DNA from: Arthrobacter sp. Y81
Lineage (GTDB): Bacteria > Actinomycetota > Actinomycetes > Actinomycetales > Micrococcaceae
Assembly (NCBI RefSeq): GCF_002929335.1
Contig: NZ_PJIL01000006.1
Location: forward strand, 62,001-126,000
Direction: 5' to 3'
Length of the DNA: 64,000 nt
Of this stretch, positions 51,756 through 59,072 are shown piece after piece. Each line of letters begins with the position of its first letter. Position 1 is the first letter of the stretch. Under the pieces are notes generated by a model that was not told the origin of the DNA, did no database searches, and worked only from the letters and a program-made list of their open reading frames with translations. A program made the position numbers and the translations under genes.

Positions 51756-51769
51756 GGGTCAAAGGTCAC
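51756..51769 (-). promoter_or_regulatory. DosR-like box before the CtpF-like ATPase gene
   Basis: On the minus strand GTGACCTTTGACCC, followed by TAG, matches 10 of 14 positions of GGGACTWWAGTCCC. It lies 103 bases before the ATPase start and overlaps the end of the upstream glycosyltransferase gene. Confidence 0.45.
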
Positions 51770-52595
51770 CACTGCCCTGGTCCAGTACGGGCAAGTCCAG
51801 CACCGGCACGTCCAGCGCGAGTGCCCGGAGGTGGGCGGCGAACCCCTGCGGGGCGCGGGCATGGGTGCGGCCCGACGTCAGTACCCGGATGGTGTCGGTG
51901 GCCAGCACCGTATAGGCATGCTTCCGCAGGTTCTCCACGAGGGTCCGGTCCTCGTGAGCGCGCATCCGGGGAAATCCGCCGGCGGCGAGGTAGGCGGAGG
52001 CACGGACGCCAAAGTTGGCACCGTAGATATGCGGATGGTCCTCCCTGAACGGGTGCCGCTCCCGCCACCGGCGCAGGACCGCTGGATCGGTTCCGGCAGG
52101 ATCCGGCTCCACGGATCCCAGGACGGCGTCAGCCCCGGCATCGGCCAGTTCAACCTGGCGCACCAGCCAATGCTCCGGAACAGCGGAATCGGCGTCGGTA
52201 TTGGCCAGCCAGACGCGGCCGGCCCACATCCCGGCGGCAGCCATGACGGCGGCGCCGGGGGCCGGCATGGTGATTCCGGCAGCCCGGACCCCGGCCGCGC
52301 GGCTGGCCCCGGTGCTTCCCAGCCGGACCTGCACTGCCGCGAACCGCCGGTCCAAGGCAACGTAGCCGGCGGCGATGTCCGCTGAACGGTCGGTGCAGCT
52401 GTCCAGCACCACGGTGATGGCCGTCTCCACCTCTGGCCGTTCCCGTTGCAGCGTGTCGGCGGCGGCACGGACCGCAGCCAGGGCCCGGTCCAGGTGCTGG
52501 TCCTCGTTGTGGGCGGGCATCACCACCGCCACCCGGTCGATACGCTGTCCGGCCAGGGCCTCCCCGGCAGGAAAACCGGCTGCCCGTTCCGTCAT
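51759..52595 (-). CDS. Family 2-like glycosyltransferase
   Basis: GT-A-fold glycosyltransferase of 278 aa. The N-terminal strand VAVVMPAHNEDQHLDRAL, the DSCTDRSADIA segment and VWLANTDADSAVPEHWL (carrying the DxD metal/nucleotide-sugar site) are GT2 hallmarks; MRAHEDRTLVENL fits the acceptor-side catalytic region. No membrane helix is visible. ATG at 52595 is chosen because GAGGTGA lies eight bases upstream; the frame is open further but overlaps the previous gene. Third gene of a co-transcribed cassette with the PIG-L/methyltransferase and acyl-CoA-dehydrogenase-like genes. Confidence 0.82.
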   Translation of the reverse strand: MTERAAGFPAGEALAGQRIDRVAVVMPAHNEDQHLDRALAAVRAAADTLQRERPEVETAITVVLDSCTDRSADIAAGYVALDRRFAAVQVRLGSTGASRAAGVRAAGITMPAPGAAVMAAAGMWAGRVWLANTDADSAVPEHWLVRQVELADAGADAVLGSVEPDPAGTDPAVLRRWRERHPFREDHPHIYGANFGVRASAYLAAGGFPRMRAHEDRTLVENLRKHAYTVLATDTIRVLTSGRTHARAPQGFAAHLRALALDVPVLDLPVLDQGSGDL

Positions 52596-52608
52596 TTCGC
52601 CGGTCACC

Positions 52609-53976
52609 TCACTGCTGGATTCCGGGCGGGGCAAGAAAGACTTCCAGGACGAAGTCCTTTTCCCGGTGGAGCCCTTCCGTGGGCCAGCGGAGCTGCTGGC
52701 GTGCCATTGCGTGGACTGTGTCGCCATCGAGTTCCCAGCCTGCGACCGGGTGCCGCCAGTGGCAGAGGACCAGCGTTCCGCCGGGGTTCATTGAGGCTTC
52801 CACCTGGGTGAACAGTTCGGCCAGTTCGCCGGGCGTCAGGTAATACCCCACCTCCGATACTGCCACCAGGTCGAACGTGCCCCCGGGCCACTGCTGCGGA
52901 ACGGTGAGGTGGAGGGTGCGCGCGGAGGCATGGCCGGACAGCCGTTCCGCGGCCTGGACCAGCGCGGTATTGCTTGCGTCAACCGCCACGAATTCGCGGC
53001 AACGGGCAGCGAGCTCCACGCTGAGTGTCCCGATGGAACAGCCGATTTCCAGTCCGGCACCGTATTCGGCCTCCGGCAGGATGGCGAGGGTGAGCGCCCG
53101 CTTGCGCCGTTCATACCAGCTGCTGGTGTAGCCCCACGGGTCGGCGCTCCCGCCGTGCACGGCGTCAAAGATCCGTTCGGCGTCACCTGCGCTGTTGGTT
53201 CCGCCCGCGGGTCCGTGCCAGGCGAACGTTTCCCAAGGCCGGGAAAAGTGCTTCAGGAACGCCTCGGAAAGGAGCGCCTCGTCGCCGGGCTGTCCGGACA
53301 GCGGTTGTGTCTGTGAGGCGTGGGCTTGCATGGCCGCGGCTTTGGCCCGCTGCTCGTCCGGCGTCAGCGGCACCCGGACCCATGACTGCCAGGCCTTGTC
53401 CGCAGGTGATGCCCACAGCCAGTACCAGACAGGATATTCCAGCAGTCCGTGGCCATCTTCCGCCGCCACTTCCGCGGCCACCGACCCCAGGGCATCGTGG
53501 TCCGCGTGGCCGTCGGCGCGGTAGGGCGCCACGATGGCCACCTGATTCGCCGGGCGTCCTGAAGCTGCAATCGCCTCCCGCACGGCGGCGGCGATCCGGT
53601 GACGGTCGGCGGCAAGCTGCCCGTCCGCAAGCTGCAGGAACCGCCAGGAAGCGGGCGGTACCAATTCGGACATGGCCGCCCCGAACTCACCGAGCCTGAC
53701 GGCGGCAAGCTGTTCCGGCGTCGTCGTCCGCGACTCCGGGTGCGACGCCTCCCCCGCAGTACACAGCAGGACGTTTACTGCCGCACCGGCAGCGTGCAGC
53801 CGGGACAGCAATCCGCCGGCGCCCAGGGTTTCATCGTCCGGATGCGCTGCCAGCACAATGAAGGTCATGGCCGCGAGTTCGCCCGCATCGAGGGGAAGCT
53901 CCGGGAGGACGGCCAGTCCGCTGGCTTCCCACTCAGACTCCGCCGTGCCGGCATCCGCGTGCGAGAAGGTCACCAT
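52609..53976 (-). CDS. Bifunctional PIG-L deacetylase / SAM-dependent methyltransferase
   Basis: Fusion protein of 455 aa. Residues about 30-250 are a PIG-L (LmbE) zinc deacetylase with the metal motif AAHPDDETLGAGG and distal YRADGHADHDALGS. Residues about 265-450 are a class I methyltransferase (LEIGCSIGTLSVELAARC, acidic VAVDASN, VAVSEVGYYLTPGEL). PIG-L enzymes remove N-acetyl groups from sugars such as GlcNAc-inositol or bacillithiol and teicoplanin precursors. The ATG overlaps the previous stop by seven bases, with AGGGGA upstream. With the flanking genes it probably builds a modified amino-sugar compound that is not identified. Confidence 0.85.
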   Translation of the reverse strand: MVTFSHADAGTAESEWEASGLAVLPELPLDAGELAAMTFIVLAAHPDDETLGAGGLLSRLHAAGAAVNVLLCTAGEASHPESRTTTPEQLAAVRLGEFGAAMSELVPPASWRFLQLADGQLAADRHRIAAAVREAIAASGRPANQVAIVAPYRADGHADHDALGSVAAEVAAEDGHGLLEYPVWYWLWASPADKAWQSWVRVPLTPDEQRAKAAAMQAHASQTQPLSGQPGDEALLSEAFLKHFSRPWETFAWHGPAGGTNSAGDAERIFDAVHGGSADPWGYTSSWYERRKRALTLAILPEAEYGAGLEIGCSIGTLSVELAARCREFVAVDASNTALVQAAERLSGHASARTLHLTVPQQWPGGTFDLVAVSEVGYYLTPGELAELFTQVEASMNPGGTLVLCHWRHPVAGWELDGDTVHAMARQQLRWPTEGLHREKDFVLEVFLAPPGIQQ

Positions 53977-55154
53977 GACCGGTCCCCTTTCAGCGTCAGG
54001 GCGCCCAGCTGGGCGTCGTCCCGCATCGCATGGTGCTGGCGGATATAGAGCGACAGGTCCGCCATGCGTTTTCCGTACGCTTCGTTGAAGGCCAGGGGGC
54101 CCGGCCCCAGGTTCTGCGCCACCAGGGCCTGGACGCGTTCGACGGCGGCGGCAACTGTCCCGCGGACGCGCAGGGCTTCGCTCCACGCGCCGGAGCCGGA
54201 CAGTCCGCCGGAGTCGATCCGCTCCGCCGTCCGCGCGAGGTAGCCGGAAAGGGACGTGATGATCCTGTCAGTTTCGCCCAGATGGGCCAGCGCGATCTGG
54301 TCCGGCTCCCGCCCTTTGTCCGCGGCGGCTGCCAGCGCGGAGCTGAAGTCCCGTGCCACGGCCACGGCCCCGCCGAACCAGCAGGCCGCAACACCCATGC
54401 CGCCCCAGGCGAAACCGGGACGCTGGAAGTACCACCCCGGTCCACCCACCGGAACGGCGCTGGCCCCGTCGAAGTGCACCGTGCCGCTGGGGATTTCGCG
54501 CAGGCCCCTGCTGGTCCACTGCGGGGTATCGCAGGAAACCCCCGGGGCGTGCAGGCTGACGGCGAAGGCGGCCCTGCCGCCTGACTCCGTTCCCGCCGTT
54601 GTTCCCGCGCTGCCGCCGCCTCCGCGGGCAACATGCGCGGTCACGACGGCGCCGTCCAGTTGGGCAGCGAGCGAGCACCACGGCTTGGAACCGTTCAGGA
54701 CGTACGCCCCGGCGCCGTCCGCCACTGCCTCGAGCCGCAGCCCGGGGCCCTCGGCGGCAAACACGCCCCAGGCTGCGTTCGCAGCGTCAGGGACCAGGGC
54801 GCCTGCCTGGGACAGAATGGCCACGGCGTCAAGGTGCGGTTCGAGCACCCGGCCTGCCGCCACGTCCACGGCGGTCACCGATGCCAGCAGTTCCCACAGC
54901 CGGGCGGTGCTGCCCTCGCCCGGCCGGGGCGCTGTCCGCCCGAGGTCCCGCGCCAGGGCCAGCAGCGCCGGGACATCCCCTACGGCTTCGCGCACTGAAC
55001 CAAGCAACGGTGCCATGGCGCCTAGCTGGTCCGGCGTGGAACTGATCCGCACCGCCTGCGGTCCCGCCGGAATTTCGCTCCGGCCCGTTAGGCCGCCGTC
55101 CCGGCCAGGCCTGCCGGAATCGTGCCTGTCGGAATCATGCCTGTCGGAATCCAT
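53970..55154 (-). CDS. Acyl-CoA-dehydrogenase-like flavoprotein
   Basis: Protein of 394 aa with the acyl-CoA dehydrogenase fold: alpha N-domain, a beta mid-domain (NAAWGVFAAEGPGLRLEAV, YVLNGSKPWCSLAAQLDGAV) and an alpha C-domain (GLSGSGAWSEALRVRGTVAA onward). I cannot find the usual catalytic Glu by eye, and the protein is diverged from fatty-acid enzymes, so oxidation of an unusual substrate is likely. First gene of the three-gene cassette; its stop overlaps the next start. The N-terminal 20 residues are a 15-bp-repeat-encoded HDSDR tract. Confidence 0.75.
   Translation of the reverse strand: MDSDRHDSDRHDSGRPGRDGGLTGRSEIPAGPQAVRISSTPDQLGAMAPLLGSVREAVGDVPALLALARDLGRTAPRPGEGSTARLWELLASVTAVDVAAGRVLEPHLDAVAILSQAGALVPDAANAAWGVFAAEGPGLRLEAVADGAGAYVLNGSKPWCSLAAQLDGAVVTAHVARGGGGSAGTTAGTESGGRAAFAVSLHAPGVSCDTPQWTSRGLREIPSGTVHFDGASAVPVGGPGWYFQRPGFAWGGMGVAACWFGGAVAVARDFSSALAAAADKGREPDQIALAHLGETDRIITSLSGYLARTAERIDSGGLSGSGAWSEALRVRGTVAAAVERVQALVAQNLGPGPLAFNEAYGKRMADLSLYIRQHHAMRDDAQLGALTLKGDRSW
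55116..55151 (-). repeat. 15-bp in-frame tandem repeat at the start of the acyl-CoA-dehydrogenase-like gene
   Basis: Two full units and a partial unit of GGAATCATGCCTGTC (plus strand) encode a repeated His-Asp-Ser-Asp-Arg tract directly after the start codon. The first two units differ at one base. Confidence 0.88.
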
Positions 55155-55174
55155 TCCGCTCGCCGTTGCGGGTT

Positions 55175-55654
55175 TCAGTCTTCGTCCGGAGCCGTGACGG
55201 AGGCCGCCGGAGTCATGGTTTCGGCGTTCACCATCCAGGCCAACTGCTCCAGGCGGGCAATACCGGCGTGGAGGAGGTCGGCGCTGGTGGGATCTTCCTC
55301 GTCAACCTCGTCGTGGACGTCGCGCATGGTCTTCACGGTGCGCTCCAGCCGTGCCGTAATCAGCTTGACGGCGTCCTTAGTGGACGTGAGTCCCCCGGGG
55401 AACTGTTCGAGCCGGGTGTCCGAGGACACCGTGGTGCTGCGACCGTCGGGCAGTGCGTGCAGGGCGCGCATCCGCTCGGCCGTCTCGTCCGCAAACAGGC
55501 GGACGCTGGTGACGATTTCGTCGAGCTGGAGGTGGAGGTCGCGGAAGTTGGTTCCCACGATGTTCCAGTGCGCCTGTTTGCCCTGGACGTGAAGTTCGAT
55601 CAGGTCCGTTAGGACCATCTGGAGATTGGCGGCTAGGGTCGGTGAAGCCTTCAT
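55175..55654 (-). CDS. dps: Dps-family DNA-binding ferritin
   Basis: Mini-ferritin of 159 aa expected to form a dodecamer that oxidises and stores iron and protects DNA. The inter-subunit ferroxidase site is seen in AHWNIVGTNFRDLHLQLDEI (His, Asp, Glu at the usual spacing). The C-terminus is short, without a lysine-rich tail. ATG at 55654 is chosen because GGAGGAAG lies just upstream; ATG 55666 is in frame. A TAAGCATACTTAC site upstream resembles one before the stress operon at 34.8 kb. Confidence 0.92.
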   Translation of the reverse strand: MKASPTLAANLQMVLTDLIELHVQGKQAHWNIVGTNFRDLHLQLDEIVTSVRLFADETAERMRALHALPDGRSTTVSSDTRLEQFPGGLTSTKDAVKLITARLERTVKTMRDVHDEVDEEDPTSADLLHAGIARLEQLAWMVNAETMTPAASVTAPDED

Positions 55655-55707
55655 TTCTTCCTCCACTGCAGGCGAAGCGGGACGGGTCCGTCCGGCATTA
55701 GCTTATT

Positions 55708-55721
55708 CTAAGCATACTTAC
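55708..55721. promoter_or_regulatory. GTAAGTATGCTTAG site before dps
   Basis: Imperfect palindrome (minus strand GTAAGTATGCTTAG) 54 bases before the dps start, sharing GTAAnnATGCTTA with the site at 34787-34800. The surrounding 35 bases are AT-rich and presumably the promoter. Confidence 0.5.
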
Positions 55722-55777
55722 CATCTGGAGGAGTCCGCTTCCCCCAGGACGGAAACTGCCGGCGCCCCTCCGCGACG

Positions 55778-56455
55778 TCAGCGCACCACGGCCAGCGCGA
55801 AGCCGTCCCAGCCCTTTGACCCCACGGTCTGCATGACCGTCCCGTCAAGGCGCGGATCCTCCCCCATCATTTCCAGGGCGCTGATAATTCCCGGCGCGTT
55901 GATCTCGTCCATGGACGGATCGAGCAGCGCGCCCTCCCACACCACGTTGTCCATCACGATGGCGGTGCCCGGCCGGCCCAGCCTGACGGCCCAGTCGAGG
56001 TACTGCGGGTTGTTTTCCTTGTCCGCATCAATGAACACAAAATCGAAGGGACCGCGGCCGTCATCCAGAAGCTGCGGGAGCGTGTCCAGCGCGGCTCCCA
56101 CGCGGATGTCCACTTTGTGCCCGACGCCCGCAGCGTCAACGTTCGCGCGTGCCACCAGGGCATGTTTGGGGAGGTATTCGCACGTGACCAGCTCGCCGTC
56201 GTCGGGCAGTCCCTGTGCCATCCAGATGGTGCTGAAGCCGGCCAGCGTGCCGATCTCCAAGACCCGCCGGGCGCCTGACAGCTGCACGAGCAGCTTGAGC
56301 AGCTTCCCGGCGTTGGGCGCCACTTCGATGGGCGGCATCCCGGCCTCGAGGGCGGACGCTACCGCCCGCTTGAGCGGGCTGCCGGGGCGGACCACGACGT
56401 CGGACAGGAACTCTTCGACGGCCACCCACTGGGGTTCTGGCTTGTGCTCAATCAT
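55778..56455 (-). CDS. O-methyltransferase (class I, caffeoyl-CoA OMT-like)
   Basis: SAM-dependent O-methyltransferase of 225 aa. Motif I is VLEIGTLAGFSTIWMAQGLP, with CEYLPKHALVARANVDAAG after it, and the metal-binding region reads FDFVFIDADKENNPQYLDWA with AIVMDNVVWEGAL; these match the Mg-dependent catechol/caffeoyl-CoA O-methyltransferase group. The natural substrate is unknown. It stands alone, with divergent or unrelated neighbours. Confidence 0.9.
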   Translation of the reverse strand: MIEHKPEPQWVAVEEFLSDVVVRPGSPLKRAVASALEAGMPPIEVAPNAGKLLKLLVQLSGARRVLEIGTLAGFSTIWMAQGLPDDGELVTCEYLPKHALVARANVDAAGVGHKVDIRVGAALDTLPQLLDDGRGPFDFVFIDADKENNPQYLDWAVRLGRPGTAIVMDNVVWEGALLDPSMDEINAPGIISALEMMGEDPRLDGTVMQTVGSKGWDGFALAVVR

Positions 56456-56543
56456 GGGCCCAGTCTGGCAGTCGCCGCTCCTCCGTGGGAAGCCTCACGG
56501 CAAGCGCCCTCGCCCGGCAGCGCGGGAGCGGTAACTGGTTGTA

Positions 56544-56897
56544 CTAGCCCCCGACGTTGGTGATGGCGTTTTCCAGCCGCTCCACTTTGCCGGTGAGTTC
56601 ACCGGAATACCCCGGGCGGATGTCGGCCTTGATGACCAGCGAGACGCGGCTGCCGAAGCGGCCCACGGCTTCAGTTGCCTGCTTGACGACGGCGAACACC
56701 TCATCCCACTCACCCTCGATGGTGGTGAACATGGAATCCGTGTGGTTCGGCAGTCCGGAGTCCCGGACGATTTTGACGGCGGCAGCGACGGCGTCGTGAA
56801 CGGAAGCGTCAGCGGACGCACCGCTGGCCGGGGCGGCCGAATCCCCGGCCGGGTGGGCGGGCTGACCGGACGGTGCAACTGAGAATGCGAGCAACAT
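56544..56897 (-). CDS. MTH1187/YkoF-type thiamine-binding protein
   Basis: Small ferredoxin-like-fold protein of 117 aa. The family pattern is clear: MLLAFSVAP, VAAAVKIVRDSGLPNHTDSM, TTIEGEWDEVFAVVKQATEA and GYSGELTGKVERLENAI. An inserted Ala/Pro/Ser stretch of about 25 residues after the first strand is unusual. Members bind thiamine or hydroxymethylpyrimidine compounds. ATG at 56897 starts the first strand; the frame is open 36 bases further. It is divergent from the TetR gene, with a gap carrying CATACG repeats that may be the operator. Confidence 0.8.
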   Translation of the reverse strand: MLLAFSVAPSGQPAHPAGDSAAPASGASADASVHDAVAAAVKIVRDSGLPNHTDSMFTTIEGEWDEVFAVVKQATEAVGRFGSRVSLVIKADIRPGYSGELTGKVERLENAITNVGG

Positions 56898-57009
56898 GGA
56901 CCCAGTCTGCCACAGCGGAATTGGTCGATACATACGTCACATACGAGTACATTCGCCGCTACCAATCAGTAACCCGGGCGCTCAGCCGCAGCGTTGCTAA
57001 CCTTGAAAA

Positions 57010-57645
57010 ATGAACCTCGCAGTGGAACGCAAGCCCCTCCGTGCGGATGCTGCGCGCAACGTGGACAAGATCATTACGTCCGCCCGCAAGTGCTTCCGTG
57101 AGTACGGCCCGGAAGTACCGCTGCAGACCATCGCCGTCACAGCCGGCGTTGGGCCCGCCACCCTCTTCCGGAACTTCGCGGACAAGGAGCAGCTGGTACT
57201 CGCCGCGCTCAACCGTCAGCTCCGCCTCATGGTGGACCCGGTGATCGATGACGCCCTGGCCGGACCTGACGCCGCCGCGGGACTCTTCCGCGTGATCGAT
57301 GCGCTGATGGCGGCCGCCAGCGAGGATGCCAACCTGCTCGGAGCCGTGGCCGGCCGCCGCGGCCTGCTGACCGGAATCACCGGCAGCCTCTTTGAGTCGG
57401 TGGCTGTCCTGCTGGGCCGCGGCCAGGGTCAGGGGACCCTACGCACCGACATCTCCATGACCGACGTGATCCGCCTGCTGGCCATGCTGATCGGCGTGGT
57501 GGACACCATGGAACCCGGGTCGGACGCCTGGCGGCGTCCCGTGGCGCTGGTGGAGGACGCCATCCGCACCGAACGGCCGCACCGGGCTTTGCCTCCCCAG
57601 TCGCCGCTGCCCGGGACGGCATTCGATTCAGTCGTCCTGCCCTGA
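57010..57645 (+). CDS. TetR-family transcriptional regulator
   Basis: Regulator of 211 aa. The N-terminal helix-turn-helix is RNVDKIITSARKCFREYGPE, VPLQTIAVTAGVGPATLFRN with FADKEQLVLAAL; the C-terminal ligand-binding domain is all-helical and variable. Divergent from the thiamine-binding-type gene. Its 3' end overlaps the convergent small gene by 18 bases. The ligand is unknown. Confidence 0.9.
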   Translation: MNLAVERKPLRADAARNVDKIITSARKCFREYGPEVPLQTIAVTAGVGPATLFRNFADKEQLVLAALNRQLRLMVDPVIDDALAGPDAAAGLFRVIDALMAAASEDANLLGAVAGRRGLLTGITGSLFESVAVLLGRGQGQGTLRTDISMTDVIRLLAMLIGVVDTMEPGSDAWRRPVALVEDAIRTERPHRALPPQSPLPGTAFDSVVLP

Positions 57646-57966
57646 TTCATCCTCCGGCCGGTCCGTGTCTTCGTGCTGCCGGTCTTCGTACACCCGGCCG
57701 GCGTCTTCTGAGCCCCGGCTGTAAGGCGCCCTGCCGTCGGGTGCATTGATCTCGTCCAGCCGCTCATTCAGGGCATGGGCCAGGATGTCCCGCTGCAGGG
57801 ACGGCAGCGCGATGGCACCGTGGATGTACGCCTCAACCTCAAACTGTCCTGCGATTCCGCCGATGCTGAAATACCTCAGCCACAGTTCTTCAATCCCCAA
57901 CTCGGCATTCCGGAGCATCTCTTCGAACCGAAGCCGCTGCTCATCCTCGTCCTTGCCCAGGGCCAA
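57628..57966 (-). CDS. Small hypothetical protein (112 aa)
   Basis: Not recognised. The N-terminal 75 residues look helical and folded (LRFEEMLRNAELGIEELWLR, HGAIALPSLQRDILAHALNE), and the last 35 are an acidic disordered tail. The frame starts with TTG at 57966, with GGGGG about six bases upstream; an internal ATG is possible. It lies 13 bases downstream of the ANTAR gene on the same strand, so the two are probably co-transcribed. Confidence 0.65.
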   Translation of the reverse strand: MALGKDEDEQRLRFEEMLRNAELGIEELWLRYFSIGGIAGQFEVEAYIHGAIALPSLQRDILAHALNERLDEINAPDGRAPYSRGSEDAGRVYEDRQHEDTDRPEDESGQDD

Positions 57967-57979
57967 AGCGCACCCCCGC

Positions 57980-58273
57980 TCACCGCGGCTGCCGGGTGGA
58001 GGACATCAGCTCGGCGGAGACGTCGCGCAGCGACTTCCTCGCACGCCGTGACTCCATCAGGAGGTCCTGCATGGCCGTGTCCTCATCCAGGCCGTGCCGG
58101 GCCATCAGGATTCCCTTGGCAACGGCGATGATTTCGCGGTGCGCGAGGGTGCGCTTGGGCCGGCAGCCTTCTGGATTCTCGTCGAAAAGACTCGTCTCGG
58201 GGCCGCGGCCCGCGGTTGTCACGGTCCGCCGGTCACGCAGAACCGGATCGACGCAACAACGGGGCCTCCCCAC
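57980..58273 (-). CDS. ANTAR-domain protein (stand-alone)
   Basis: Protein of up to 97 aa consisting mostly of an ANTAR RNA-binding domain (RTLAHREIIAVAKGILMARH, GLDEDTAMQDLLMESRRARK), without a sensor domain. The start is uncertain: GTG 58273 opens the frame and GTG 58222 is the alternative. It may act as a constitutive or partner-dependent antiterminator together with the small protein downstream. Confidence 0.75.
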   Translation of the reverse strand: MGRPRCCVDPVLRDRRTVTTAGRGPETSLFDENPEGCRPKRTLAHREIIAVAKGILMARHGLDEDTAMQDLLMESRRARKSLRDVSAELMSSTRQPR

Positions 58274-58323
58274 GGGCCGATAACGTCACTGGAACTGATT
58301 CCTTCGGTGCGGCCTGGCCCTCG

Positions 58324-58641
58324 CTAGTCGGCGGGCTTCTCCCCGGGCTCCGGCGCGGCGTCCCCCGCGGGAGCAGCCTCCGCTTCAGTATCTTCTCCGC
58401 GGGAGTCCTCACTGCGTGGTTCGTCCTTGGCAGCTGATTCCTTCAGATGGGCCTGCACATGGGCCTCGTGCAGCTGATCCGCTTCCTGCAGGTGCTGCTG
58501 GAGCTTCTCCTCAGCGTCCCTGCGGCGCCGGGACATCTCGCGCATCTCACGGGTGGACTCCGACCCGGCCGAGGGCACATATGTCCTTGTTTGGGGGTCT
58601 TTGTTGGCAGCAGGAACTACGGGCGCTTGTTCTTCGCTCAT
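58324..58641 (-). CDS. Small charged coiled-coil protein of unknown function
   Basis: Unrecognised protein of 105 aa: a short disordered N-terminus, then a Glu/Arg/Gln-rich helix likely to form a coiled coil (REMSRRRRDAEEKLQQHLQE, ADQLHEAHVQAHLKESAAKD) and an acidic Ala/Glu/Pro tail. GGAGG eight bases before ATG 58641 supports the start. It lies 50 bases upstream of the ANTAR gene on the same strand. Confidence 0.7.
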   Translation of the reverse strand: MSEEQAPVVPAANKDPQTRTYVPSAGSESTREMREMSRRRRDAEEKLQQHLQEADQLHEAHVQAHLKESAAKDEPRSEDSRGEDTEAEAAPAGDAAPEPGEKPAD

Positions 58642-58760
58642 GTTCGAATCCTCCCACAGCAGGTTCAACGCCACTAGGGCCTAATGGCCGTCGCCATCCT
58701 TGCCGGCCCCCGCTGCGGCGGAATGCGGCGTTGATTCCGGGTCCGCCACATACGCCCGGA

Positions 58761-59072
58761 TCAGCTCCACCCCAGCAGCCGCAGCCCGGCGGCCGCTCCC
58801 GCCCCGGCCAGGACCACCACAAGGAAGGGAGCCCGGAGCCACAACGCGATTCCTGCCGCGGCCAGGGCGCCCATCCGGGCGTCGAAGGCCAGCGCCTGGC
58901 CGGATGCCACCGCGTTCACGATGGTGAGCGAAGCCAGCAGGCCGATGGTCATGGTGCCCGCGATCCGGGACATCCGAGGGTTGCGAAGCAGGCTGGCCGG
59001 GACCAAATAGCCCAGGAGTTTCCAGGCGTAACCAAGGAGGCAGGCAAGCAACAGCCACATCCAAAGGTTCAT
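58761..59072 (-). CDS. azlD: AzlD-family branched-chain amino-acid exporter subunit
   Basis: Small hydrophobic protein of 103 aa with about four membrane helices (LWMWLLLACLLGYAWKLLGY, IAGTMTIGLLASLTIVNAVA, LAAAGIALWLRAPFLVVVLA). Partner of AzlC in exporting branched-chain amino acids. Its ATG overlaps the azlC stop by four bases. Confidence 0.88.
   Translation of the reverse strand: MNLWMWLLLACLLGYAWKLLGYLVPASLLRNPRMSRIAGTMTIGLLASLTIVNAVASGQALAFDARMGALAAAGIALWLRAPFLVVVLAGAGAAAGLRLLGWS

Noticed and set aside
56495..56965. A 156-codon frame overlapping the thiamine-binding-type gene
   Set aside because: It is an alternative frame of the same strand; the YkoF/MTH1187 pattern is only in the annotated frame.
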